Of a DNA stretch of 64,000 nt, positions 42,552 through 52,822 are shown piece after piece. The translations under genes were made by a program, and so were the position numbers. The DNA lies in NCBI GenBank assembly GCA_002127295.1, contig NFUV01000002.1, positions 124,001 through 188,000 on the forward strand. Reading direction: 5' to 3'. The notes below the pieces were generated by a model, which was not told the DNA's origin, searched no databases, and saw only the letters and a program-made list of their open reading frames with translations. The DNA comes from Chitinophagaceae bacterium IBVUCB2. Its GTDB lineage: Bacteria > Bacteroidota > Bacteroidia > Chitinophagales > Chitinophagaceae. Positions within the stretch are counted from its first letter, which is position 1; each line of letters starts with the position of its first letter.

Positions 42552-44693
42552 GTGGACGTTAAACGTGACATATTATGGAGGGTATACCTCAGTTTTGTAG
42601 GCATCGTGGTGCTTAGCTTCCTTGTCCTCGGCAGAGCTTTCTACATTCAAAAATTCCAGGGCAATCATTGGCGCAACATGAGCGACAGCCTGCATCAGCG
42701 TTTTGTTTCGCTGGATGCTGAAAGAGGAACGATCTATAGCGAAGATGGACAAATGCTCAGTACTTCAATCCCCACCTTCGATATTTACATTGATTTTAAT
42801 GCAGATGGTTTAACGGAGAAAAAAGGAAAACGTTTTCATGAGAATGTTGACTCCTTCGCTTTTGCAATGGCTGATTTCTTTAAGGACAAAACGGCTGCCC
42901 AGTATAAAAAGGATCTCAAAACTGCTTTCAATAAAAATCAACGCTATTATCCGCTAAAGAAAAAATTGAATTTCGAAACATATAAGGTGTTCCGTGAATT
43001 TCCATTAGTAAGACAGGGAAGAAACAAAAGCGGCGTTATTGTGGAAGTGAATAGTAAAAGAGAAACACCGTTTGGTTTGCTGGCCAACAGAACAATTGGT
43101 TTGTCAAGAGAATTTAAAGATGCAAACAACGCAGCTAAAAAACAAAACGTTGGTTTAGAGAGAAGCTATGATACGGTTTTAAGCGGTCATGATGGACAAA
43201 GATTGGTGCGATATATAGCAGGAGGAACGGCTATTCCGGTTGAAGGTTCGCAAACAGATCCGGTAAATGGGAAAGATATATACACAACTATTGATGTAAA
43301 TATCCAGGACATCACTGAAACAGCGTTGTTGAGAATGATGCAGCAATGCGAAGGTCCATATGGTACTGCTATTGTAATGGAAACAAGCACGGGTAAGATT
43401 AAAGCGATGGCAAATCTGGGTCGCCGCACAGATGGCACTTATTGGGAAGATGATAACTATGCATTGCGGGTTACAGAACCAGGTTCTACTATAAAGTTAG
43501 CAACGTTATTAGCCGTATTAGATAAAGGCAGCAGCACTATTAATGAAAAAGTATATGTGGGAGGTGCAGGTAGATTAGAAGTGGCGCCAGGTAAAGTGGT
43601 TGTTGATGCAGAAAGACATAGTGCAGTTGAATTATCAGTAAAAGATTGTTTTGCGCATAGTTCCAATGTTGGTATGAGTAAGCTTGCCTTTAAAGCATTT
43701 GGAAACAATCCATCAGAGATCAAAAATTATTTCAAAAAATTCCATTTAGATACCAAATCACCAGTTGATCTGATGAATGTGCCAAAACCAACTATGGCTC
43801 CATTATCAACAGCCAAAGGTGAAGCTGGTTTAGGAAATATGTTATGGATGAGTTTTGGTTATGCTATTCAGGTTAGTCCTTTACATACCCTTACCTTATA
43901 TAATGCAGTTGCTAATAATGGCAAAATGATGAAGCCGTATTTAGTCAATGGTATCCAAAGTAATGGAGTTGTAACAAAACAATTTTCTCCAACAATTTTA
44001 GACGAAAATATTTGTAAACCGGAAGCAATTCAGAATGCGCAAGATGCTATGCGGGCCGTTGTTACGGAAGGTACAGCCAGAAAAGCATTAGCAGGATTGC
44101 CATTTGCAGTAGCGGGTAAAACAGGAACTGCACATGTATCTGACGGAGCAATTAAATATGCACATGGTGTTTACCAGGCAACATTCGTTGGATATTTTCC
44201 AGCAGATAAACCTCAATATACCTGTATAGTTGTTATTCGTACAAAGCCACATGCTGCATCTCACTATGGCGGCACATTGGCTGCTCCCGTCTTCAAAGAA
44301 ATTGCTACCAAGCTATATGCAATGTATGTAGAGAATAAGAATGCATCATTGTATGCCGCAGCAAAAGACAGTGCCAACTTTTTCTATTCAGGATATGCAG
44401 CGGATATAAAGAACGTATTTAAGACAATGAATATGTCTTATAGAGATTCAGTAGCTAATAATAACTGGACAAGTGTTTATGCAGCCAATTATCAACCAGT
44501 AATGAAACCTGCAACTGTTCGCAAGCAGGTAATGCCGAATGTGAGAGGGATGGGGTTGAAAGATGCCGTTTACTTATTAGAGAATATGGGATTGAAAGTA
44601 TCAATAAAGGGAAGAGGAAAAGTGGCAATGCAATCTGTTGCTCCGGGAACAGCATTGGCAAAAGGTATTACAGTGATACTTGAATTGAGTTGA
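42552..44693 (+). CDS. ftsI: Penicillin-binding protein FtsI (PBP3-type) with PASTA domain
   Basis: 713 residues, GTG start. One membrane helix (about 12-32), a dimerisation/pedestal domain, and a transpeptidase domain: active-site STIK (Ser312-Lys315) in EPGSTIKLA, SSN near 371, KTGT in AGKTGTAHVS. One C-terminal PASTA domain (MPNVRGMGLKDAVYLLENMG). It crosslinks septal peptidoglycan with FtsW. The PASTA repeat is common in Bacteroidota FtsI. Confidence 0.95.
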   Translation: MDVKRDILWRVYLSFVGIVVLSFLVLGRAFYIQKFQGNHWRNMSDSLHQRFVSLDAERGTIYSEDGQMLSTSIPTFDIYIDFNADGLTEKKGKRFHENVDSFAFAMADFFKDKTAAQYKKDLKTAFNKNQRYYPLKKKLNFETYKVFREFPLVRQGRNKSGVIVEVNSKRETPFGLLANRTIGLSREFKDANNAAKKQNVGLERSYDTVLSGHDGQRLVRYIAGGTAIPVEGSQTDPVNGKDIYTTIDVNIQDITETALLRMMQQCEGPYGTAIVMETSTGKIKAMANLGRRTDGTYWEDDNYALRVTEPGSTIKLATLLAVLDKGSSTINEKVYVGGAGRLEVAPGKVVVDAERHSAVELSVKDCFAHSSNVGMSKLAFKAFGNNPSEIKNYFKKFHLDTKSPVDLMNVPKPTMAPLSTAKGEAGLGNMLWMSFGYAIQVSPLHTLTLYNAVANNGKMMKPYLVNGIQSNGVVTKQFSPTILDENICKPEAIQNAQDAMRAVVTEGTARKALAGLPFAVAGKTGTAHVSDGAIKYAHGVYQATFVGYFPADKPQYTCIVVIRTKPHAASHYGGTLAAPVFKEIATKLYAMYVENKNASLYAAAKDSANFFYSGYAADIKNVFKTMNMSYRDSVANNNWTSVYAANYQPVMKPATVRKQVMPNVRGMGLKDAVYLLENMGLKVSIKGRGKVAMQSVAPGTALAKGITVILELS

Positions 44694-44722
44694 GTGTTTA
44701 GAATTTAAAGTTAATAGTTGTT

Positions 44723-46192
44723 GTGTTATTACAAGATGTACTATATAAGGTAGCGATCCGGTCAGTGATGGGAAGTACATCTGTTGAAGTGAACGACATA
44801 CAAATTGATTCGAGAAAGATAAAACCGGGAAGTGCATTTGTAGCAGTAAGAGGAGCAGCGACAGACGGTCACCAGTTCATTGAGAAAGCAATTGAGAATG
44901 GAGCAAAGGTGATTGTGTGTGAGGATGGCTCACGACTCACGACTCACGACTCCCGGCTCACCTATGTGGAAGTAGAGAATAGTGCAAGTGCTGCTGCATA
45001 CATGGCGAACAATTTTTATGGCAGACCATCAGAGAAAGTGAAACTGATGGGAGTAACGGGAACGAATGGAAAGACAACGATAGCGACATTATTATATAAG
45101 CTCTTTACAAGATTGGGATATAAATGTGGATTGTTAAGCACTGTTGAAAACCAGGTTGGCGATAAAGTAGTGCCTGCAACGCATACCACACCGGATGCCA
45201 TTAGTCTTAACCAGTTGTTAAGCGAGATGGTAAATGAAGGATGCACCCATGTGTTCATGGAAACAAGCTCACATGCCATTCATCAGCACCGGGTAACGGG
45301 TTTGCAATATGCAGGCGGGATTTTCAGCAACATCACGCATGATCACCTGGATTATCATCAAACATTTGATGAATATATCCGGGTAAAGAAAGCCTTCTTT
45401 GATTCATTATCAACAGCAGCATTTGCTATCAGCAATGCAGATGATAAAAGAGGGACGGTGATGCTGCAGAATACGAATGCGAAAAAGTATTACTACAGTT
45501 TGAAAACAGTAGCGGAGTTCAAAGGAAAGATCTTAGATAATAGCCTGGGTGGTTTGGTGATGACGGTGAATGATATTGAAGTTCATTTCAGGTTGATCGG
45601 TGAGTTCAATGCGTATAATCTGTTGGCGGTGTATGGTGCAGCGGTTTGTTTGGGAGAAGATAAACAAGAAGTGCTGACAGCGTTGAGTGTGTTAACAGGT
45701 GCGGAAGGAAGATTTGATTACATCGTTTCGCCAAAAGAAAAAGTAATTGCGATTGTTGATTATGCACATACACCGGATGCTTTATTAAATGTGCTGGCAA
45801 CAATTAAGAAATTGAAAAAAGGGTTTGAACAGGTAATAACAGTGGTTGGTTGCGGTGGTGATAGAGACAGGACAAAAAGACCGGTGATGGCAGAAGCGGC
45901 TTGTGAGCATAGCGACAAAGTGATCTTTACCAGCGACAATCCGAGAAGCGAAGACCCGGCACAGATCATAAAAGATATGGAAGAGGGTCTGGCTGTAACA
46001 CATCGAAAAAAATATATCTCAATAGTTGATAGAAAAGAAGCGATAAAGACGGCGATAAGTTTAGCGAAGCCGGAAGACATCGTACTGATAGCAGGAAAGG
46101 GACATGAGAAATACCAGGAAATAAAAGGAGTGAGGAATCACTTTGATGATAAGGAAGAAGTGAAGGAGATGTTTGAGTTGTTAGATAAATAA
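44723..46192 (+). CDS. murE: UDP-MurNAc-L-Ala-D-Glu ligase (diamino acid adding)
   Basis: 489 residues, GTG start 29 bases after ftsI. Motifs: VTGTNGKTTIATL (ATP), ETSSHAIHQHRV, ITHDHLDYHQTFDEY, and the meso-diaminopimelate-type motif SDNPRSEDP (DNPR). The last points to meso-DAP as the added residue. Residues 70-80 (SRLTTHDSRLT) come from a heptanucleotide repeat in a variable loop. Confidence 0.96.
   Translation: MLLQDVLYKVAIRSVMGSTSVEVNDIQIDSRKIKPGSAFVAVRGAATDGHQFIEKAIENGAKVIVCEDGSRLTTHDSRLTYVEVENSASAAAYMANNFYGRPSEKVKLMGVTGTNGKTTIATLLYKLFTRLGYKCGLLSTVENQVGDKVVPATHTTPDAISLNQLLSEMVNEGCTHVFMETSSHAIHQHRVTGLQYAGGIFSNITHDHLDYHQTFDEYIRVKKAFFDSLSTAAFAISNADDKRGTVMLQNTNAKKYYYSLKTVAEFKGKILDNSLGGLVMTVNDIEVHFRLIGEFNAYNLLAVYGAAVCLGEDKQEVLTALSVLTGAEGRFDYIVSPKEKVIAIVDYAHTPDALLNVLATIKKLKKGFEQVITVVGCGGDRDRTKRPVMAEAACEHSDKVIFTSDNPRSEDPAQIIKDMEEGLAVTHRKKYISIVDRKEAIKTAISLAKPEDIVLIAGKGHEKYQEIKGVRNHFDDKEEVKEMFELLDK
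44929..44956. repeat. Heptanucleotide tandem repeat inside murE
   Basis: CTCACGA three times, then CTCCCGG and a partial CTCAC. Same unit length and similar sequence as the repeat in queA. Encodes SRLTTHDSRLT. Confidence 0.8.
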
Positions 46193-46257
46193 GAAAAAGG
46201 TACAAGGAGCAAGAGACAAGGAACAAGAAATAACAAACCAGAAACAACAAACGAGGA

Positions 46258-47535
46258 ATGCTATATCACTTATTTGATTGGCTTAATAGTGAAGGAATAA
46301 AGTTCCCGGGACATCGTCTCTTTGAATTTATCACTTTCCGGATATTGATCGCCATGTTGTTGTCGCTTTTTATCACCACGTTTTACGGTAAAAAGTTAAT
46401 TAAGTTCTTACAAAAAAAGCAGATAGGTGAAAGTATAAGAGAAGAGGGATTGGCAGGGCAGGAAAGTAAAAAAGGTACACCAACGATGGGCGGTATTATT
46501 ATTATTCTCGCCATTATCATTCCAACCTTGTTATTGGCAGATCTGACAAAAGTGTATGTGCAGTTGATGTTAGTGAGCACTGTGTGGTTAGGCATTATCG
46601 GTTTTATAGATGATTATTTAAAACTCAGAGGTAAAAGATTAGCAGAACAAAAAGGCGAAAAATACACCAAGAGTGGAAAGGATGGATTAGCAGGCTGGTT
46701 TAAAATTCTAGGACAGGTTGGATTAGGAATTACAGTTGGTGCTACCCTTTATTTCCATAGCGAAGTAAAGATATGGAGAGAGTATTTAGGGCCGACGCCA
46801 ACAAATGATTCGACAGTTTTTGAAAAGAAAGTAAACGGAGAAGCAAAATATTTTACAGAAACAAAAACACCGGTAACAACAATTCCTTTTTTGAAAACAC
46901 ATGAGTTTAATTACTCAAAATTATTGCCGGCTTCGTGGAGAGATTATACATGGGTTCTTTACATATTGGTTGTGATTTTTATTATCACTGCGGTTTCGAA
47001 TGGTTCCAATCTTACAGATGGATTGGATGGATTAGCGACGGGTACATCAGCCATAATAGGAGTGTTGCTCGGCATATTCGCTTATGCAAGTGGTAACCTG
47101 GTGTTTGCTGATTATCTCAACATCATGTATATACCTGATTTGGGAGAGCTGTCCATTTTCATTGCAGCTATGATCGGTGCTTGTATAGGGTTCTTATGGT
47201 ACAATTCTTACCCGGCGCAGATTTTTATGGGTGATACGGGGAGTTTGACATTAGGCGGGATCATTGCGGCATTGGCCATCATCGTTCATAAAGAATTATT
47301 GATACCAATTTTTTGCGGAGTATTCTTTGTGGAGACAGCAAGTGTGATGATACAGGTAGGATATTTTAAATACACGAAAAGAAAATTTGGTGTTGGCAAG
47401 AGAGTTTTTTTAAAAGCTCCATTGCACCACCACTACCAGGTAAAAGGATACCATGAGGTAAAGATCGTAAACAGGTTTTGGATCGTGACGGTGTTGTTGG
47501 TGGTGTTAAGTATTGTGACGTTGAAGTTGAGATAA
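46258..47535 (+). CDS. mraY: Phospho-MurNAc-pentapeptide translocase (lipid I synthase)
   Basis: 425 residues, about ten membrane helices. GTPTMGGIIII, IGFIDDYLK, SNGSNLTDGLDGLATG-type motif and ETASVMIQVGYFK, plus APLHHHYQ. It moves phospho-MurNAc-pentapeptide to undecaprenyl phosphate. A roughly 60-residue periplasmic insert (WREYLGPTPTNDSTVFEKKV and on) is usual for Bacteroidota. Confidence 0.97.
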   Translation: MLYHLFDWLNSEGIKFPGHRLFEFITFRILIAMLLSLFITTFYGKKLIKFLQKKQIGESIREEGLAGQESKKGTPTMGGIIIILAIIIPTLLLADLTKVYVQLMLVSTVWLGIIGFIDDYLKLRGKRLAEQKGEKYTKSGKDGLAGWFKILGQVGLGITVGATLYFHSEVKIWREYLGPTPTNDSTVFEKKVNGEAKYFTETKTPVTTIPFLKTHEFNYSKLLPASWRDYTWVLYILVVIFIITAVSNGSNLTDGLDGLATGTSAIIGVLLGIFAYASGNLVFADYLNIMYIPDLGELSIFIAAMIGACIGFLWYNSYPAQIFMGDTGSLTLGGIIAALAIIVHKELLIPIFCGVFFVETASVMIQVGYFKYTKRKFGVGKRVFLKAPLHHHYQVKGYHEVKIVNRFWIVTVLLVVLSIVTLKLR

Positions 47536-47684
47536 GACTAATTGCTTTTGAGAAATATATTACTTGAAAAACCCATCCATCATCCCCTTAGAAGACTAAT
47601 GTTCTGATCAATCGAATTGTGGTGCAGTTGTATTGAAAGTCCAATGCTTATGAAGAACCGTGTTCCGTACACGGATTATTGACC

Positions 47685-49025
47685 ATGGGAAAAAGGTTTG
47701 TCATATTGGGAGGAGGTGAAAGTGGTGTGGGTTCCGCACTACTGGCAAAGCAGCAAGGGTATGATGTATTCCTTTCCGATGGAGGTTCTTTGAAAAACGA
47801 GTATCGTAACGAATTGCTGAATGCCGGAATTGATTTTGAAGAAGGCCTGCATACAGAGTCAAAAATCATGAATGCCGATGAAGTAATGAAAAGCCCCGGC
47901 ATACCTGATAAGAGTGAGATAGTTAAAAAGATAAGAGCAAAGGGAATTGATGTGATCAGTGAAATAGAATTGGCTTATCGTTTTAAAGGCGCCAGCAAAA
48001 TAATTGCCATCACCGGGAGTAACGGGAAGACAACAACAACGGCGCTGACCTATCATATCTGTAAAGAAGGTGGATTGGATTGTGCTTTGGTTGGAAACAT
48101 TGGTGATTCATTTGCCAAAAGAGTAGCCGAAGATCCGAAGCCATTGTATGTAGTAGAGATAAGCAGTTTTCAATTGGATGATATAAAAACATTCAGACCT
48201 GATATAGCTATACTAACCAATATTACTGAAGATCACCTTGACCGTTACGATTACAAGTTTGAGAATTATATAAAAAGCAAATTTCGGATAGCAATGAATC
48301 AGCTGCCAGGAGATCATTTCATTTACTGCGCTGATGATGAGATAACAATTAAATATTTAAACCAGTTCAATATTCAATCTAACCAACTGCCAATAAGTAT
48401 GAAAAGAGAACTACCAAACGGAGCATTCATAAAAGACGGGGACATGTACGTAAGAACGGGACAAGATTTCACTACTATGAGTGTATTTGATTTTGCCCTT
48501 AAGGGAAAACATAATCAATACAACACTATGGCAGCTTGTGTAGCCGCAACAACATTGGACATTCGAAAGGAAAAGATCCGGGATGCTGTACAGGATTTTC
48601 AAAGTCTTGAACACCGCATGGAGCATGTGGCTACAGTCAGGGGAGTTGAGTTTATTAATGATAGCAAGGCCACCAATGTAAACTCTACCTGGTATGCTTT
48701 GGAAAGCATGACGAAACAAACCGTATTGATATTGGGCGGGGTTGATAAAGGGAATGATTATTCACTGATTGAAGAATTAGTGAAAGAAAAAGTAAGAGCA
48801 ATCATTTGCCTGGGTACTGATAATAGAAAAATTCATGAAGCTTTTGGTAATACTGTAAGCACCATTGTAAATACATCAACAGCAGCGGAAGCTGTACATG
48901 CGGCTTTTCATTTTGCCGAGAAGGGTGATGTGGTATTGCTTAGCCCGGCCTGTGCCAGCTTTGATTTATTTAAAAATTATGAAGACAGGGGTAATCAGTT
49001 TAAACAAGCAGTGAAAGATTTATAA
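47685..49025 (+). CDS. murD: UDP-MurNAc-L-Ala:D-Glu ligase
   Basis: 446 residues from ATG 47685; an in-frame TTG two codons earlier is possible. FVILGGGESGVGSALLAKQQG, ITGSNGKTTTTALT, EISSFQLDD, LTNITEDHLDRY, EFINDSKATNVNST and LSPACASFDLF. Adds D-glutamate. The 149-base gap from mraY includes a small CCGTGT/ACACGG hairpin at 47658-47674. Confidence 0.96.
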   Translation: MGKRFVILGGGESGVGSALLAKQQGYDVFLSDGGSLKNEYRNELLNAGIDFEEGLHTESKIMNADEVMKSPGIPDKSEIVKKIRAKGIDVISEIELAYRFKGASKIIAITGSNGKTTTTALTYHICKEGGLDCALVGNIGDSFAKRVAEDPKPLYVVEISSFQLDDIKTFRPDIAILTNITEDHLDRYDYKFENYIKSKFRIAMNQLPGDHFIYCADDEITIKYLNQFNIQSNQLPISMKRELPNGAFIKDGDMYVRTGQDFTTMSVFDFALKGKHNQYNTMAACVAATTLDIRKEKIRDAVQDFQSLEHRMEHVATVRGVEFINDSKATNVNSTWYALESMTKQTVLILGGVDKGNDYSLIEELVKEKVRAIICLGTDNRKIHEAFGNTVSTIVNTSTAAEAVHAAFHFAEKGDVVLLSPACASFDLFKNYEDRGNQFKQAVKDL

Positions 49026-49030
49026 TATTA

Positions 49031-50296
49031 ATGGAAGCAACCAGGGACATACGATTCAACGAGTTGAGGAACACATTCAACACTAATAACCTGCTCAGTA
49101 AAACGAAAGGCGATAAAGTTATTTGGGCGTTAGTGATATTGTTGACATTGGTTTCTTTGTTGGCGGTTTATAGTGCTACAGGCTCATTGGCCTATAAAAA
49201 CTATAAGGGCAACACGGAGATCTATCTTTTCAAACAAGTTGCATTTATTCTGGCGGGCATCATGGTAATTTATTTTGCTCACCTGGTTAACTATACTTTC
49301 TATTCGAAAGCGGCACAAATCGCATTTTTGATTTCGCTTCCTCTTTTATTCTATACATTGTTTTTTGGAGTAAAAATGAATGAGGGAAGTCGATGGATCC
49401 GATTGCCATTAATTAACATGACCATGCAGACTTCCGATTTTGCACGGCTGGCATTGTTCATGTATCTCGCAAGACTTATCAGTAAAAAGCAGGATGTAAT
49501 AAAGGATTTTAAGAAAGGTTATCTACCAATTATTGCACCGGTGGCTATTACCTGTGCATTAATTGCACCAGCAAATCTCTCCACTGCATTACTTCTAGGT
49601 GCAAGCTGTTTATTACTGATGTTTATTGGCCGGGTCAGCACTAAACATTTATTAATGACGATTGGTGTGGCATTAATACCAATAGTATTCCTGATCTCAG
49701 CGGCTATTATTCGTCATGGGAAAGAAAAAAGTGATGATGTAGTCGTAACAAAAAAATCTTCTTCTACTTTATTTGGTCGTGTAGATACCTGGATAGGAAG
49801 GATGGAAAGTTTTATTTATGGCAGTAAAGACATTGATGAAGGTGCTTACCAGGTAAACCAGGCGAAGATTGCAATAGCAAAAGGGGGGATGTTTGGTGTA
49901 GGTCCGGGAAACAGTACGACAAGAGATTATTTACCGCAAGCTTATAACGATTTTATTTACGCCATCATTATGGAAGAGTACGGATTGATTGGCGGGGCAT
50001 TTATCATGTTCATTTATTTAGTGTTTTTATATCGATGCATCAGAATTTATAAACGATGTCCGTACGCATTTGGAGCATTCCTGGCATTGGGATTAAGTTT
50101 TACACTGGCTATACAAGCAGTAGCAAATATGGCAGTTACAGTTAATCTTTTTCCTGTTACAGGGGTTACGTTACCACTCGTTAGTATGGGAGGAACGAGT
50201 TTCATATTTACCTGTTTGGCTATCGGTATCATACTAAGTGTGGCAAGAAATGTAGAACAGCAGGAAGGAAAAGCTGCTATTGCAGATGTAAAATAA
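49031..50296 (+). CDS. ftsW: FtsW septal peptidoglycan polymerase (SEDS)
   Basis: 421 residues, about ten membrane helices. GVKMNEGSRWIRLP, QTSDFARLALFMYLAR, KGGMFGVGPGNSTTRDYLP, NDFIYAIIMEEYGLIGG and TGVTLPLVSMGGTSF are SEDS signatures. It polymerises glycan strands at the septum together with FtsI. 5 bases after murD. Confidence 0.96.
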   Translation: MEATRDIRFNELRNTFNTNNLLSKTKGDKVIWALVILLTLVSLLAVYSATGSLAYKNYKGNTEIYLFKQVAFILAGIMVIYFAHLVNYTFYSKAAQIAFLISLPLLFYTLFFGVKMNEGSRWIRLPLINMTMQTSDFARLALFMYLARLISKKQDVIKDFKKGYLPIIAPVAITCALIAPANLSTALLLGASCLLLMFIGRVSTKHLLMTIGVALIPIVFLISAAIIRHGKEKSDDVVVTKKSSSTLFGRVDTWIGRMESFIYGSKDIDEGAYQVNQAKIAIAKGGMFGVGPGNSTTRDYLPQAYNDFIYAIIMEEYGLIGGAFIMFIYLVFLYRCIRIYKRCPYAFGAFLALGLSFTLAIQAVANMAVTVNLFPVTGVTLPLVSMGGTSFIFTCLAIGIILSVARNVEQQEGKAAIADVK

Positions 50297-50300
50297 CTGT

Positions 50301-51389
50301 ATGGCTAAGAAAGTGATCATAGCAGGAGGTGGAACAGGAGGGCATATTTTTCCGGCAGTTGCCATTGCAAATGCATTAAAAGAAATGGATGAAAATATCG
50401 AGATACTATTTATCGGTGCAAAGGGAAGGATGGAGATGGAGAAAGTGCCGCAGGCAGGATATAAAATTATAGGATTAGATATAGCAGGATTTAACCGCAG
50501 CTCTTTGATAAAAAATATTGGTTTGCCATTTAAGTTACTAAAAAGTTTTTTGCAGGTACGAACCATTTTTAAAAAGTTCAAACCCGATGCAGCAATAGGA
50601 GTGGGAGGTTATTCAAGTTTCCCGGTATTACGATTTGCACAGGCAAGAGGAATAAAAACTTTTATTCATGAATCAAATTCATTTGCTGGTCGGTCGAATA
50701 TTATGCTGGGAAGAAAGGCCAGGAGAATATTTACAGGAACTGACGGAATGGAAAAATTTTTCCCGGTTCAAAAAATTTTGATAACAGGGAATCCTGTGAG
50801 AACAGCAATAGCCGAATCAAAAATTACCAAAGGCGAAGGATTGAAATTCTTTTCGCTGGAAGAAGGAAGGAAAACTGTACTTGTTGTTGGAGGAAGTCTT
50901 GGCGCAAAATCCATCAACGAGGCGATTTATAAAGAGCTGGATAATTTACTAAAGGCAGGATTGCAAATTATCTGGCAAACAGGAAAACCTTATTTAGCAA
51001 AAGCAAAAGAACGAACTCATGGAAATAGTTCAGTTTGGGTAAATGATTTTATTACTCAAATGGAATATGCTTATGCAGCAGCGGATATTGTAGTGGCCCG
51101 TTCGGGAGCTATGACTGTTGCAGAGTTATGTGTTGTTAAAAAGCCCGTTTTATTCGTACCCTACCCTTTTGCTGCAGAAGATCATCAGACTGTAAATGCA
51201 ATGACCCTGGTTAAAAAAAATGCAGCACTAATGGTAAAAGATAGTGAAGCAATGCAGAAATTGGTTTTTATGACAATCGAATTGTCAATGGATGAAAGTA
51301 AGCAACAAGAGCTAATAGAAAATATTTCCTCATTGTCAATTGCGGACGCTGATCAACAAATTGCAGAAGAAATTTTGAAAGTGATTTAG
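50301..51389 (+). CDS. murG: UDP-GlcNAc transferase to lipid I
   Basis: 362 residues. KVIIAGGGTGGHIFPAVAIA, GVGGYSSFPVLRFA, HESNSFAGRSNIMLG, VVGGSLGAKSINEAI, ARSGAMTVAELCVV and PFAAEDHQTVNA fit MurG. Forms lipid II at the inner face of the membrane. 4 bases after ftsW. Confidence 0.96.
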   Translation: MAKKVIIAGGGTGGHIFPAVAIANALKEMDENIEILFIGAKGRMEMEKVPQAGYKIIGLDIAGFNRSSLIKNIGLPFKLLKSFLQVRTIFKKFKPDAAIGVGGYSSFPVLRFAQARGIKTFIHESNSFAGRSNIMLGRKARRIFTGTDGMEKFFPVQKILITGNPVRTAIAESKITKGEGLKFFSLEEGRKTVLVVGGSLGAKSINEAIYKELDNLLKAGLQIIWQTGKPYLAKAKERTHGNSSVWVNDFITQMEYAYAAADIVVARSGAMTVAELCVVKKPVLFVPYPFAAEDHQTVNAMTLVKKNAALMVKDSEAMQKLVFMTIELSMDESKQQELIENISSLSIADADQQIAEEILKVI

Positions 51390-51394
51390 GAATC

Positions 51395-52819
51395 ATGAAC
51401 GTACAAGCCAATACTGTCCTTATGAATGCCCCTTTCCGGGGGTTTGAAAAGATGAACGAGGTATATTTTATCGGGATCGGGGGAATAGGAATGAGTGCCA
51501 TTGCAAGATTTTTTAATGCAAGTGGAGTGAAAGTAAGCGGATACGATAAAACACCCACTGTTTTAACGAAAGAGTTGGAAGCAAGTGGAATTGCGGTTCA
51601 TTATGAAGAAAATGTTGAGTTAATTCCGAAGAAGGTTGACCTGGTAGTTTATACACCAGCAATACCTGCAGAGCACAAAGAGTTGATTTATTATAGCGAG
51701 AACGGATATAAAGTGGTAAAGAGAAGTGATGTGTTACAAATAATAAGTGAGAGTTCTTTTAATATTTGTATTGCGGGTACACATGGCAAAACAACCATCA
51801 CCACCATGATAGCGCATCTGTTGCGGGATAGTGGATTTGGTTGTAATGCTTTTTTGGGCGGCATTGCAGTGAACTATGGAACCAATTTTTGGAGCAGCGA
51901 AAGAAATGTTTGTGTGATTGAAGCGGATGAGTATGACAGAAGTTTTTTGAAGTTGAGTCCCGATATAGCCATAATAACAGCAATGGATGCTGACCACCTG
52001 GATATATATGGTACAGCGGAAGCGGTGGAGCAGGCTTTTATTGATTTTAGTAAACGAGTGAAACCAGGTGGAGTAGTTATTGGAAAATTTGGATTAGAGA
52101 GAACGAAAGAGTTGAAATCACAGGGATATGTCTCTTATAGTTTGCAGAATGAAAGTGCGGATGTATATGCGACTAATATCCGGATGATGAATGGAAGCTA
52201 TGAGTTTGATGTGATGATGCCTGATAATATGCTGGAGAATGTGAAACTGAATATGGGAGGAATGCATAATGTAGAAAATGTTGTTGCTGCCATTGCAGTA
52301 GCCAGTTCTTTGGGAATAGAAAATGAAAAGATCAAAGCAGCGGTAGAAAATTTTCGGGGCGTCAAAAGAAGATTTGAGTACATCATCAAAAATGAACGAT
52401 TGGTATTTGTTGATGATTATGCTCATCATCCCGAAGAGCTAAGGGCTTTGATAAACGGAACAAAAACTTTGTTCAAGCAGAAAAAATGTACGGTGATTTT
52501 TCAACCGCATTTATATAGCAGAACAAAAGATCTGGCAGATGGATTTGCCGAAGTATTGGATCTGGCGGATGAAGTGATCCTTTTACCGATCTATCCTGCC
52601 AGAGAATTGCCAATAGAGGGAGTAAGCAGCGAAATGATTGTAGGGAAAATGAAGAATGAGCATAAGCAAGTATTGAAAAAAGATGAGTTGCTGAACTGGA
52701 TTAAAGAGAATTACGCAAAGACATTGAATAAAGAGTTTGGGGAAGTATTAATAACAGCAGGGGCAGGGGATATTGATACGCTGGTAGAACCAATTAAGAA
52801 TGAATTAAAAGATTTATAA
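51395..52819 (+). CDS. murC: UDP-MurNAc:L-alanine ligase
   Basis: 474 residues. VYFIGIGGIGMSAIARFF (Rossmann start), AGTHGKTTITTMIA, EADEYDRSF, ITAMDADHLDIYG, FVDDYAHHPEELRA and ITAGAGDIDTL. Adds L-alanine, the first peptide residue. Two internal ATGs (51422, 51452) come nearer to the usual family start, so the first 19 residues may not be translated. Confidence 0.96.
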   Translation: MNVQANTVLMNAPFRGFEKMNEVYFIGIGGIGMSAIARFFNASGVKVSGYDKTPTVLTKELEASGIAVHYEENVELIPKKVDLVVYTPAIPAEHKELIYYSENGYKVVKRSDVLQIISESSFNICIAGTHGKTTITTMIAHLLRDSGFGCNAFLGGIAVNYGTNFWSSERNVCVIEADEYDRSFLKLSPDIAIITAMDADHLDIYGTAEAVEQAFIDFSKRVKPGGVVIGKFGLERTKELKSQGYVSYSLQNESADVYATNIRMMNGSYEFDVMMPDNMLENVKLNMGGMHNVENVVAAIAVASSLGIENEKIKAAVENFRGVKRRFEYIIKNERLVFVDDYAHHPEELRALINGTKTLFKQKKCTVIFQPHLYSRTKDLADGFAEVLDLADEVILLPIYPARELPIEGVSSEMIVGKMKNEHKQVLKKDELLNWIKENYAKTLNKEFGEVLITAGAGDIDTLVEPIKNELKDL

Positions 52820-52822
52820 AGA

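Noticed and set aside
47658-47674. Small CCGTGT/ACACGG hairpin before murD as a terminator
   Set aside because: Only 6 bp and no T-run; the genes around it clearly form one operon.
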